From the NCBI GenBank assembly GCA_034522155.1, contig JAXHLP010000013.1:62001-126000 (forward strand): a DNA stretch of 64,000 nt, read 5' to 3'. This DNA is from Salinilacustrithrix sp034522155 (GTDB lineage Bacteria > Actinomycetota > Acidimicrobiia > Acidimicrobiales > Salinilacustritrichaceae). The notes under the pieces are model-generated. The model was not told where the DNA came from and made no database searches. It saw nothing but the letters and a program-made list of their open reading frames with translations. Of this stretch, positions 1 to 8,224 are shown piece by piece. Position numbers and translations under genes: made by a program. Position 1 is the stretch's first letter; every line of letters begins with the position of its first letter.

Positions 1-1374
1 GATGATCGTCTCGGACTCCTCGGCGCCCGGTGCGGTCCGGAACGAGGCGAACGTCTCACCGTCCGAGGTGAACTGCGTCCGCACGGAACGGACGCTGTCG
101 GGGTCGTTGGCGACCTCGAGGGTCATGATCGCCCCGTCGGGAGCATCGAGGGTGTAGCGGGCCTCGGTGCGATCCTCCTCGAGAGCGTCCTCGTACTCGG
201 TGTCGAAGTCGATGGGACCGTCGTCGACCTGGTCCTGGGTCGCACCGCCGATGCCGGGATCGTCGGAACCCGAGCCCGCCTGGCGGGTGAACAGCTCGCC
301 GGTCTCGTAGTCGACCAGTTCGAAGGCGTCGGTGTCGACGTTCGCGCCGACGACGACGATGACGGTGGCGCCCTCGAAGCTGGGCCACTCGTCGCCCTCG
401 AAGCTCTCACCGCCGTCGACCGCCGGTTCGGCGAGCGGGTTGCCGCAGCTGCACTTCACGCGGGGAACGCCACGCGTGTCGACCAGTGCGGCTGTGCCTC
501 GCTGCAACACGGACTCGCGCGGCGTGGGCTCGCCGTCGGCGTAGCCGTGGTTGAGCACACGCGTGTCGGAGCCGAGGTTCACCGGCGTGAGGGTCCGGAG
601 GTAGTCGGGGATCTCGGCCGGGTCGATGCCGATGACGCTCGCCCAGGCCTCCGCCTTGGCGGGTTCGTTCATCAAGAAATCGGTCAACTGGGCGACGTCG
701 CAGGCGTCTTCGCGCTGCGTGCCGCCGTACAGCCCGACCTCGGTGCCCTCGGCACCCCGGTAGTCACCCGGCCCGTCCTCGGAACCCTCGGCCATCGGCT
801 CGCCCGGCGAACCGTTCTCGGCGAACTCGGCCAGCGTGCCGGAGGGCTCCGGCGCGGCCGGCTCGGTGAAGGGGTCGGGGCCGGTCTCGGCGATCGGCTC
901 GAGCGTGACGCTGGCGCCGGCCTCGTCGTCGCCGAGGAGCGCGAACGCCGCCACACCACCGCCGATCAGCGCGAGGACGACGACGACGGCGGCGATGACC
1001 TTGCCTTTGCCCTTGCCGCCACCATCACCGGCGCCGGCCGCGGCTGCGCCTGCAGCCGGGGGCGCGCCACCGGGGGGAGCAGCAGGCGGTGGCGCCGATG
1101 CCGGAGGTTGGGCAGCGGTGGGCTCGCCGGAGCCGGGCGGGGGCGAGGCCGGCGGCTGGGCCATCGTCGGATCCTCCGACGCGGGGGGCTGGACCCCGGT
1201 CGGGTCGTCCGACGCGGACGGCTGGACCCCGGTCGGATCGTCCGAGCCCGGGGGTTGCGCGCCGCCGGCGGCCGATTCCTCGGCGGCCGGGGTCTGCTCG
1301 GTTGCGTCGTGGCCGGGGTGCTGCTCGGGGGAATACCACTTCCCGTCCGACGCCTGCCACCAGCCGTTACCCAT
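1..1374 (-). CDS. DUF6777 domain membrane protein (3' end outside window)
   Basis: No function is known. The N-terminus reads MGNGWWQASDGKWYSPEQ, a tryptophan-rich opening common in Acidimicrobiia membrane proteins. It is followed by a proline/glutamine-rich cytoplasmic linker with repeats of the type DDPTGVQPP, one transmembrane segment (KVIAAVVVVLALIGGG) and an extracellular domain with the DUF6777 hallmarks VLNHGYADGEPTPRES, LVDTRGVPRVKC and CSCGNPL. The frame is still open at base 1. An in-frame ATG also exists at 1395, but the promoter-like element at 1400-1424 would start transcription at about 1391-1394, so the ATG at 1374 is preferred. It is divergent from the exporter gene and carries the same promoter element as the peptide-modification genes, so it probably belongs to that system, perhaps as an envelope component (inference). 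Confidence 0.8.
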   Translation of the reverse strand, partial: MGNGWWQASDGKWYSPEQHPGHDATEQTPAAEESAAGGAQPPGSDDPTGVQPSASDDPTGVQPPASEDPTMAQPPASPPPGSGEPTAAQPPASAPPPAAPPGGAPPAAGAAAAGAGDGGGKGKGKVIAAVVVVLALIGGGVAAFALLGDDEAGASVTLEPIAETGPDPFTEPAAPEPSGTLAEFAENGSPGEPMAEGSEDGPGDYRGAEGTEVGLYGGTQREDACDVAQLTDFLMNEPAKAEAWASVIGIDPAEIPDYLRTLTPVNLGSDTRVLNHGYADGEPTPRESVLQRGTAALVDTRGVPRVKCSCGNPLAEPAVDGGESFEGDEWPSFEGATVIVVVGANVDTDAFELVDYETGELFTRQAGSGSDDPGIGGATQDQVDDGPIDFDTEYEDALEEDRTEARYTLDAPDGAIMTLEVANDPDSVRSVRTQFTSDGETFASFRTAPGAEESETII

Positions 1375-1399
1375 CGGTGTATCGCTCACGACCATGCCT

Positions 1400-1424
1400 G
1401 TCGCACGGGCCTCCTGACGGTTAC
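1400..1424 (-). promoter_or_regulatory. ECF-type promoter, GTAACC-N16-GAC (site 1)
   Basis: On the minus strand GTAACC (1424-1419) is followed after exactly 16 bases by GAC (1402-1400). Five more copies with identical spacing lie at 6359, 8144, 11915, 14548 and 15239, all in front of genes of this island. The shape (-35 with AAC, about 16 bases, short -10) is typical of ECF sigma promoters. This copy reads into the DUF6777 gene and places the transcript start just downstream of the upstream ATG at 1395. Confidence 0.6.
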
Positions 1425-1468
1425 ACCACCCGGGTCGGGCGCCGGCGCGTTGTGCGAGACTTCCCGGG

Positions 1469-4400
1469 GTGCGAGCGCGGATCCGGATCCAGGACCGGCA
1501 CGGGCGGGCGGAGGACCGAGAGCTCGACCAGGCGGTCGAGGTCGGACGTGACGTCGACCCGCCCCATGTACGCGTCGACGATCCCGCCGCATCACGTCGC
1601 CACCTGCGACTCGACATCGTCGAGGTCGGCCTCGTCGTCACCGACCTCGACAGCTCCAACGGCACGCTCGTCGACGGACGGCCCGCAACCGGTCCCGTCG
1701 TGGCCGGCCAGGGCGCCCTGATCCAGCTCGGGGACACGACGATCATCGTCCTCGCGGTCGAGGACGACACCGCCACCGACCGCGATGCGCCGACGGGACA
1801 GTCCTCGGCCGCGAACGTGGACACCGGACCGCCCGTCCCGGCCGAGCCGCCCGAGCCGGCCGAGCCGGCCGAGCCGCCCGAGCCGCCCGAGCCGCCGGGC
1901 GACCGGGCATCGCCACCACCTGCCGATCGACCCGTGCGGCCGGCAGCGGCACGGGCTGCGGGCGACCAGGAGGTGCTCGAAGGCGATGCCGTCATCGTCC
2001 GGTTCCGGCCTCGGAGCGCCGGCAGCCAGTCGGCGAAGTCGATCGCCGCTGCCGCCGCCAAGGCGCGTCGGCGCCTGGCCGGACTCGGGTCCGAACCCTG
2101 GGGCGGCAAACCCACCATCCATCTCGCCGACCCGTTCCCCGCCCCCGGCATGCCCGGCGAGCTCGTGACCGAAGGCTCCATCGTCGATCCCGACAACGAC
2201 GAGATCTGGATGGTGGCCACCGACGAATCGCCACCGGAGGACCCCGCCCGGCCGCTCGCCCTGCTGTTCGGTTCGCACCTGCCGGCGGCCGACGACCTCG
2301 AGCCCGTGCTCGAGGGCTACGGGATGGTCATCGCCGGCGCCGACGACCCGGCCGAGCAGCTCCGAACGCTCGACCTCCCGCCGCTGTCGGAGGCCACCGG
2401 CGATCTCCGGACCGCGATGGCCACCTCCTACGTGCACCACCTGCTCGAGCGGGAGGGCGAGGAGGGGCTACGACGCTTCCTCGGCACGAGCCGGCCGGGC
2501 AACGTCGACGAGTCGGCCCGTGACGTCTACGGCCTCTCCCCGATCGAGCTCGAGACCGCGTGGCGCCGAGAGCTGGCCGAGGGCGAGCAGCGCGTCCCCA
2601 CCCGTCTCTTCCTGCGCATGTCGCTCGAGTACCTGCGCCCCCATGCGCTCCGCCAGGCCGAGATCTTCGTCTACATGCTGTTCGGGCTGGCGTTCACGAT
2701 GGTGTTCCCGTTCATCTCCCGGCGCCTCTTCGACACCGCCATCCCGAGTGGGGAGTTCTCCCAGGTCCTGTCCCTGCTCGGCGTGCTCGGCATCGCGTTC
2801 CTCGTCAGCCTGCTCGCCGGGCTGCGCCGCGCCTACGTGACCGCCTACGTCTCGTCGTCGATCGTGACCGACGTCCGGCAACGGATGTTCGACCGTCTGC
2901 AGATCCTCGACTCGGCGTGGTTCAACCGCTACCAGCAGGGCGATGTGCTCTCCCGCATGTTCTCCGACGTCGGCGCGGTGCAGCGCGGCCTGTCCGAGAC
3001 CCTGAGCGAGGGCGTGTTCCAGGCGATCTCGCTCGTCGTCGCGGCCATCGTCATGGTCAACCTCGACCCGCTGCTCGGGGGCATCGTGCTCGTCGGCGCG
3101 CCGATGGTGGCGATCGTGTATCGCGTGATGGGCGAGGGGGCGAGGAAGCGCAGCCTCGCCGTGCAGGAGCAGTCCAGCCGGCTGCTCTCCATCAGCGGTG
3201 AGAACTTCGCCGCCGGCCCGGTCGTGAAGGTGTTCGGGCTGGCCGGGCGCGAGCGCGAGCGCTTCGAACGTGCCGCCAACCGGCTGTTCAAGTCCCAGAT
3301 CCGCCTCAACCTCTACGGCGGCATCTTCGGGCTGTCGGTCAACACGATCGTCACGTTCCTGCGCCTGTTCGTCCTCGGCTTCGGCGCCTGGTTGATCCTC
3401 GAGGGCCGGTTCACCCTCGGCGGCCTCGTCGCCTTCCTCGGACTCATGGGCGAGGTGATCTCACCGGTCACGATGCTCACCAACATCGGCCAGGAGCTCC
3501 AGGCCGCCACCGGCGCGCTCCAGCGGGTCAACGAGGTGCTCGACACCGAACCAGCCATCGTCGACCGAGACGACGCGCGGGATGTCGGGCCGCTGCAGAA
3601 CGAGATCCGCTTCGTCGACGTCTCCTTCAGCTACGACGGTCAGCACCCCACGCTGCAGAACCTCGACTTGGTCATCCCGGCCGGCGCGAAGGTGGCGTTC
3701 GTCGGTCCGTCCGGCTCGGGCAAGTCCACCGTGCTCCAGCTGCTGATGCGCATGTACGACCCCGACGAGGGCGCGATCCTCTTCGACGGTGTCGACCTGC
3801 GCCAGGCCACCATCCGCAGCCACCGCGACCAGCTCGGCGTGGTCTTCCAGGACAACTTCCTGTTCGGGACCACGGTCACCGAGAACATCGAGCTGGGTCG
3901 CATCGGGTCATCGGCCGAGGACGTTCGAGCTGCGGCCCGCGCCGCAGAGGTCGACGACTTCATCGACCGCCTCCCCCGCGGCTTCGACACCCTCGTGGGC
4001 GAACGGGGCGGGTTGCTCTCCGGCGGGCAGCGCCAGCGGGTCGCCATCGCCCGGGCCCTCATCCGCGAGCCGTCGGTGCTCGTGCTCGACGAGGCCACCT
4101 CGGCACTCGATCCCCGCACCGAGCGTCAGATCAACGACACGCTCGACCGGGCGTCGACGGGCCGGACCACGGTGAGCGTCACCCACCGGCTCACCTCCGT
4201 GGTCGACTACGACCTCATCTTCGTCCTCGTCGACGGGGAGCTGGTCGAGCAGGGCACCCACGACGAGCTCCGCCAGCGGGGTGGCGCCTACGCCCGCCTC
4301 TGGGCCGAGCAGACCGGCGACAGCTCCTCGGCGCTCCAGGCCGCACCACTCGCCGAGATGATCGCTCGGGTCTCGCTGTTCGCCGAGCTCGACGACGCGG

Positions 4401-4888
4401 GGGTGGCGACGGTCGCCAACCACGTCACGCCCACGACCATCGCACCCGGCACCGTGCTGCAGGAGGGGGCCGAGCCCCTCGTCTTCGTCCTCGAGGGAGT
4501 TGCTGAGGTCCGGGGACACGGCCTGGGCGGGGCCGAGACGGCGCTCGCCGAGCTGGGCACCGGCGACGTGTTCGGCTTGACCGCGCTGCTCGGCAACCCC
4601 ACCGGTGCCGAGCTGCACGCCCGGACGGAATGCCGGGTCGGGGTCGTCGACGACGCCGCGATCCGGACGCTCGCGGCCGAGTACCCGAGCGTCGCCGCCG
4701 CACTCGAAGGCGAACGACCTGGTCGGGTCGGACCTGCCGGCGGGCGACGCCTGAGCCGGGCGACGTTCGTCGATGCCCCCCGACGACCGTCGATGGTCGA
4801 CGGCGGCGACGACGTGGCGGCGGAGAATCGTCGCATGGAACGCGAGGTGCGGCGGGCGAGCGGCACGTTCGGCAGGATCGCTCCATGA
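1469..4888 (+). CDS. FHA - ABC exporter - cyclic-nucleotide-binding-like fusion
   Basis: Predicted exporter, probably for the matured peptides. Domain order in 1139 residues: FHA domain (about 1-90, with ASRRHLRL and DSSNGTLVDG); a Pro-Glu-rich linker (about 115-150); a degenerate peptidase_MA-like region (about 170-370) in which the zinc motif is replaced by SYVHHLLE; six-helix ABC membrane domain (about 390-690); ATPase domain with Walker A GPSGSGKST (about 745), signature LSGGQ and Walker B VLVLDEATSALD; and a C-terminal cNMP-binding-like domain (about 970-1090). FHA domains bind phosphothreonine, so transport may be gated by phosphorylation and a ligand (inference). No C39 peptidase domain is present, so leader cleavage would need another enzyme, such as the protease two genes downstream. 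The GTG start lacks a clear Shine-Dalgarno sequence. The end overlaps the next start by ATGA. Confidence 0.88.
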   Translation: MRARIRIQDRHGRAEDRELDQAVEVGRDVDPPHVRVDDPAASRRHLRLDIVEVGLVVTDLDSSNGTLVDGRPATGPVVAGQGALIQLGDTTIIVLAVEDDTATDRDAPTGQSSAANVDTGPPVPAEPPEPAEPAEPPEPPEPPGDRASPPPADRPVRPAAARAAGDQEVLEGDAVIVRFRPRSAGSQSAKSIAAAAAKARRRLAGLGSEPWGGKPTIHLADPFPAPGMPGELVTEGSIVDPDNDEIWMVATDESPPEDPARPLALLFGSHLPAADDLEPVLEGYGMVIAGADDPAEQLRTLDLPPLSEATGDLRTAMATSYVHHLLEREGEEGLRRFLGTSRPGNVDESARDVYGLSPIELETAWRRELAEGEQRVPTRLFLRMSLEYLRPHALRQAEIFVYMLFGLAFTMVFPFISRRLFDTAIPSGEFSQVLSLLGVLGIAFLVSLLAGLRRAYVTAYVSSSIVTDVRQRMFDRLQILDSAWFNRYQQGDVLSRMFSDVGAVQRGLSETLSEGVFQAISLVVAAIVMVNLDPLLGGIVLVGAPMVAIVYRVMGEGARKRSLAVQEQSSRLLSISGENFAAGPVVKVFGLAGRERERFERAANRLFKSQIRLNLYGGIFGLSVNTIVTFLRLFVLGFGAWLILEGRFTLGGLVAFLGLMGEVISPVTMLTNIGQELQAATGALQRVNEVLDTEPAIVDRDDARDVGPLQNEIRFVDVSFSYDGQHPTLQNLDLVIPAGAKVAFVGPSGSGKSTVLQLLMRMYDPDEGAILFDGVDLRQATIRSHRDQLGVVFQDNFLFGTTVTENIELGRIGSSAEDVRAAARAAEVDDFIDRLPRGFDTLVGERGGLLSGGQRQRVAIARALIREPSVLVLDEATSALDPRTERQINDTLDRASTGRTTVSVTHRLTSVVDYDLIFVLVDGELVEQGTHDELRQRGGAYARLWAEQTGDSSSALQAAPLAEMIARVSLFAELDDAGVATVANHVTPTTIAPGTVLQEGAEPLVFVLEGVAEVRGHGLGGAETALAELGTGDVFGLTALLGNPTGAELHARTECRVGVVDDAAIRTLAAEYPSVAAALEGERPGRVGPAGGRRLSRATFVDAPRRPSMVDGGDDVAAENRRMEREVRRASGTFGRIAP

Positions 4889-5430
4889 CCGCGCGCACCC
4901 TCTCGACCCTCGTCGCCACCGCACAGACCGCCGTCGGCGCAGAATTCGCGCTGCTGTACACACCCACCGCCGACGACCGGCTCGAGATCGTGGCCTCCGC
5001 CGGCCGGCTGGTGGCACCGGCGACGACCGCGGTCGAACCGGAGGAGACCTACGCCGGAATGGTGCTGGGCAGCCAGCAGCCGGTGGCGATGCAGGTCCGC
5101 GCGGGCGACCAACGCGTCCGAGCGGAGACGGCACTGATCGGCCACGGCCCGAGCGCGCTCTGCTACGTACCCTGCGTCGGCGACGCCGAGGTCCGGGGCG
5201 TGCTCGCCCTCCTCGACAAGGCCGGGGGAGGCGGCTTCGACTTCGACGACGTGGAGATCGCGACGATGCTGGCCGAGGTCGCCGGTACGGCACTCGAGGA
5301 ACGCGACGACTCCACCGAGTCTCCCTCGCCGGAGACACTCGGTCGGATGCTCGAGAACCTGGCGACGAACGATCCCGGCCGGTACGCGCAGGTCGCCACG
5401 CTGGTCGAGATGGTGCTCGCGTCGGGATGA
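4885..5430 (+). CDS. GAF domain protein
   Basis: A 181-residue soluble protein made almost entirely of one GAF-like domain (about 8-145). The segments FALLYTPTADDRLEIVAS, ALCYVPCVGDAEVRGVLALLDK and FDFDDVEIATMLAEVAGTAL match the GAF strand-helix pattern. GAF domains bind small ligands or mediate regulation; no chromophore or haem motif is evident. It overlaps both the exporter (ATGA at 4885) and the protease (ATGA at 5427), so the three genes are translationally coupled. A regulatory role towards the exporter or protease is inferred from this coupling only. Confidence 0.8.
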   Translation: MTARTLSTLVATAQTAVGAEFALLYTPTADDRLEIVASAGRLVAPATTAVEPEETYAGMVLGSQQPVAMQVRAGDQRVRAETALIGHGPSALCYVPCVGDAEVRGVLALLDKAGGGGFDFDDVEIATMLAEVAGTALEERDDSTESPSPETLGRMLENLATNDPGRYAQVATLVEMVLASG

Positions 5431-6362
5431 GCCCGGTCCGGCCGTCCGCACCCCAACCCGCCTGGAGCCGCGACTCGCGTGCGGTTCGCCTCGACGACGT
5501 CGCAGGACTCGACGAGATCGGTCCACGGTGGGCGTGGGAGGGCGCGACCGGCGAGGGCGTGCGTGTCGCGATCATCGACAGTGGCATCGAGGCCGACCAC
5601 CCAACCCTCGGGGACTGCGTCGACGTCGACGGCGGCGCCGAGGTCGTGCTGGTCGGCGACGAGGCCGAGGTGAGACCGGGCCCACACGACGACGTGTACG
5701 GGCACGGCACCGCGTGCGCGGGGATCATCCACTCCATGGCCCCGGGCGCATCGATCGCCAGCATCCGGGTGCTGAACGAGCGGCTGGCGGGCAAGTCGGC
5801 GACGTTCCTGGCCGGGCTGGCGTGGGCGATCGAGCAGGAGTTCGACGTGATCAACCTGTCGCTCGGCACGATCAAGCGCGAGTACGCGCTCGCGTTCCAC
5901 GACCTGTGCGACGAGGCGTACTTCAACGGGAGCTTCGTGGTCACGGCGGCCAACAACATGCGCCGGGTCAGCTACCCGTCGCTGTACTCGTCGGTGGCGA
6001 GCGTGGCCTGCAACCTGAGCGAGGACCCCTGGCGGTTCCACTTCAACCCCGAGCCACCCACCGAGTTCCTCGCGCGCGGCATCGACGTCGAGGTCGCCTG
6101 GCGTGACGGTGAGACCAACGCGGCCACCGGCAACTCCTACGCGGCGCCGCATCTCGCGGGCATCGCCGCCCGCATCCTGTCCAAGCACCCCGAGCTGCGC
6201 CCGTTCCAGCTCAAGGCGGTGCTCTACGCCTGTGCCGGCAACGTCCAGGATGCAGCCCACCAGATGGCCGGTCGGGTCAGCCGGGTCATCCGGAGCACGC
6301 GGTCCACATCCGCGGGACGACACTCGGCGATGATCCCGGCACCGGCTCGACGCGACGTGTAA
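5427..6362 (+). CDS. S8 (subtilisin-like) serine protease
   Basis: 311 residues with the full S8 catalytic set: Asp in VAIIDSGIEADHP (about 48), His in YGHGTACAGII (about 92), oxyanion Asn in TAANN and Ser in GNSYAAPHLAGIAA (about 235). There is no signal peptide or propeptide, so it acts in the cytoplasm. The catalytic domain is short, about 250 residues. Short cytosolic S8 proteases are found in several RiPP clusters as leader peptidases. Its position, coupled to the exporter and directly before precursor A, supports that role (inference). The stop codon TAA (6360-6362) lies inside the -35 element of the next promoter. Confidence 0.88.
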   Translation: MSPVRPSAPQPAWSRDSRAVRLDDVAGLDEIGPRWAWEGATGEGVRVAIIDSGIEADHPTLGDCVDVDGGAEVVLVGDEAEVRPGPHDDVYGHGTACAGIIHSMAPGASIASIRVLNERLAGKSATFLAGLAWAIEQEFDVINLSLGTIKREYALAFHDLCDEAYFNGSFVVTAANNMRRVSYPSLYSSVASVACNLSEDPWRFHFNPEPPTEFLARGIDVEVAWRDGETNAATGNSYAAPHLAGIAARILSKHPELRPFQLKAVLYACAGNVQDAAHQMAGRVSRVIRSTRSTSAGRHSAMIPAPARRDV

Positions 6363-6383
6363 CCCGTTCGGAAGCGTGGCGAC
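6359..6383 (+). promoter_or_regulatory. ECF-type promoter, GTAACC-N16-GAC (site 2)
   Basis: GTAACC at 6359-6364 and GAC at 6381-6383, exactly 16 bases apart. The GTAACC overlaps the stop codon of the protease gene. The element reads towards precursor A (start 6463), giving a leader of roughly 70 bases. Confidence 0.6.
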
Positions 6384-6462
6384 CCGTACATCGACGGCGA
6401 GGCCCCCGGCGTCGCGAAGACGCCGAGCAACGACTGCCTTTACGGCGAGAGGAGAGACATCG

Positions 6463-6789
6463 ATGACGGCAACCGCAACCGCAGACGTGTTCGCTCGAGC
6501 GCTCGACGACGAGCAGTTCGCCCGAACGCTCGTGGAGGATCCCGACAAAGCGCTGGCGAGCTACGACGTGAGCGACGAGGAACGACACCTGCTCTTGGAG
6601 GACGCCGAGGACCTGCACGAGGAAGTGAGCGGGTTCACCGTGCAGCAATTCGTGACCATCGGCTACCTCCAGCCCCGCACCGCCGAGATCGACCCGCGCA
6701 TCGGCGCCGCGCTCGGTGGCGCGATCGACCGCATGCGCGCCGCGTGCGGCGACAACGGGTGTTGCTCCTGGGAGAGCAAGCTCTGCTGA
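6463..6789 (+). CDS. Putative precursor peptide A, Cys-rich C-terminus
   Basis: 108 residues. The leader contains FARTLVEDPDKALASYDVSDEE (written in two parts: FARTLVEDPDKAL, ASYDVSDEE), resembling the leader style of the Franean1_4349-type RiPP precursors. It continues with EEVSGF (53-58), the motif shared with precursors B, C and D. A GAALGGAI segment follows, then a short tail CGDNGCCSWESKLC with four cysteines (95, 100, 101, 108), the likely core. The ATG at 6463 is chosen because of a good Shine-Dalgarno sequence (GAGAGGAGA) just upstream and because the leader similarity starts there. It has its own promoter-like element at 6359. The ferritin-like gene starts nine bases after its stop. 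Confidence 0.78.
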   Translation: MTATATADVFARALDDEQFARTLVEDPDKALASYDVSDEERHLLLEDAEDLHEEVSGFTVQQFVTIGYLQPRTAEIDPRIGAALGGAIDRMRAACGDNGCCSWESKLC

Positions 6790-6797
6790 GCAGCGCC

Positions 6798-8108
6798 GTG
6801 AACCGCTCCGCGCACGACCAGCTGCGGCTCGTCGCCTTCTGCAGCCGAGCGGCCGCCCATCTCTTCGCCGGTGAAGTCGCACGAGCGTCGTCCTTCGCGA
6901 CCAAGCACGAGCTCGGGTTGCTCATCGAACACCACCTGCGCAGCGCGATCACGATCACCCGCGTGCTCGAGCGCGACGGACGGGCCGCCGTCCCTCGGTC
7001 CTGGCGAGAACAGGCTGCGGGCTTCGACGTCCACCAGAGCCGGGATCGGGTCGCCCGGGCACTGTGCTCCCGGGCGGAGCGAGGTGCCCGGGAGCTGCGA
7101 GCGACCGCGACCGTCGGCGATCGACGCATGCCCACGGCGCTGATCACGGCTCTCGACCGCCTCGCCGCCGGCAACACGCGCGCCGAGCCGATCCCGCCCG
7201 TCATCGTGGCCGGCCCACCGAGCCTCGCGCCGGCTGCATGGCTCTGGCCGGCGGTGGACCGATGGCCGACCGCGACGAGACCTGACGGGTGCGATCGCGG
7301 TGTTCCCGGCGCCCGGCGGCAGGTACCGCACGATCCGCGGCGCGACCCCGCCGGGATCGGCGCGTTCCTCCACAACCACATCGGCGGCGAGTACACGACG
7401 CTCGAGCTCTCGGCACGGAACTCCTACGAGCATCCCGACCTGGGGCTGAGCTTCCATCGCGCCATGGCTCGCCAGATCGGCGACGAGGCCCGCCACGCGG
7501 CCGCGCTCGAGGATGCCGCGGCGTCCTACGGCATCCGCTACGGGGACCTTCCCACCTACACGGGGTCCTACGATCATCTCTACGCCTGGGACAACCACCG
7601 TGCCGGCAGCCGCCGCGAGCTGCTCCAGCGGCTGCTGATCCGGTGCACGTGGCAGGAGGGGCTCGCGCTGGACGATCTCGACCGGGAGGTGCGGCGTCGG
7701 GAATGGCTCGGACAGGACGAGCTCGCCGGCCTGTTCCGCCAACTCCTGGACGACGAGGTCCACCACGTGGCCAACGGGTTGCGCGCGGCGCGTGACCTCG
7801 CACACCGACTCGACCTCGACCCGGTCGCGGAGCGGGAACGAGCGCACGCGGCCCACCTCGCCCGCGAGCGGGCTCGACGAGAGCGGTGGCTGCGAGACCA
7901 CTGGACCGAAACGCTCTTCGATGCCTCGACCGGGCCGACGTCCGGGCCGACGTCCGGGCCGACGTCCGGGCCGACGTCCGGGCCCGAGGAACCTCCCGTG
8001 CCCCGGCATCTCAACTGGACCCTCCGCGTCCGTGCGGGGTTCCGTGCCGAGGAGCTCACCCAGGACCAGCGGTGGGCGGCTGTTCCACGGGGAAACAGTG
8101 CGATCTGA
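6798..8108 (+). CDS. Ferritin-like (putative di-iron) protein
   Basis: About 436 residues from the GTG at 6798, nine bases after precursor A; an in-frame ATG at 6744 inside precursor A is less likely. The N-terminal 130 residues are helical and unrecognised. The central part has the four-helix ferritin-like metal ligand pattern: Glu in HIGGEYTTLE (about 198), ExxH in IGDEARH (230-233), Glu in CTWQEGLALDD, and ExxH in LLDDEVHH. The similarity is strongest to DUF455-type proteins. The C-terminus holds a (GPTS)4 repeat. Di-iron ferritin-like enzymes hydroxylate or oxidise substrates. Because it directly follows the Cys-rich precursor, a peptide-tailoring role is plausible but unproven. Confidence 0.72.
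   Translation: MNRSAHDQLRLVAFCSRAAAHLFAGEVARASSFATKHELGLLIEHHLRSAITITRVLERDGRAAVPRSWREQAAGFDVHQSRDRVARALCSRAERGARELRATATVGDRRMPTALITALDRLAAGNTRAEPIPPVIVAGPPSLAPAAWLWPAVDRWPTATRPDGCDRGVPGARRQVPHDPRRDPAGIGAFLHNHIGGEYTTLELSARNSYEHPDLGLSFHRAMARQIGDEARHAAALEDAAASYGIRYGDLPTYTGSYDHLYAWDNHRAGSRRELLQRLLIRCTWQEGLALDDLDREVRRREWLGQDELAGLFRQLLDDEVHHVANGLRAARDLAHRLDLDPVAERERAHAAHLARERARRERWLRDHWTETLFDASTGPTSGPTSGPTSGPTSGPEEPPVPRHLNWTLRVRAGFRAEELTQDQRWAAVPRGNSAI
7931..7978 (+). repeat. Four 12-bp tandem repeats inside a coding region
   Basis: The unit CGGGCCGACGTC occurs four times head to tail, followed by a partial fifth copy. In frame it encodes Gly-Pro-Thr-Ser units in the ferritin-like protein, a flexible tail. 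Since 12 is a multiple of three, slippage would change the tail length without a frameshift. Confidence 0.85.
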
Positions 8109-8143
8109 CGCGGGCAGCACCGGCGCTCGCCACGGCATCGCGT

Positions 8144-8168
8144 GTAACCGCCCCGACGCGACCACGAC
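8144..8168 (+). promoter_or_regulatory. ECF-type promoter, GTAACC-N16-GAC (site 3)
   Basis: GTAACC at 8144-8149 and GAC at 8166-8168, 16 bases apart, in the gap between the ferritin-like gene (ends 8108) and maturase 1 (start 8225). It would give maturase 1 and precursor B a transcript of their own. Confidence 0.58.
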
Positions 8169-8224
8169 ATGGTCGGTGTAGCAGGAAGAACAGGAACAGG
8201 AACAGGACCGGCGAGGTTGCCGAC

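Noticed and set aside
7931..7985. Tandem 12-bp repeats as a possible CRISPR array
   Set aside because: No spacers and in-frame coding (Gly-Pro-Thr-Ser), so it is a coding repeat.
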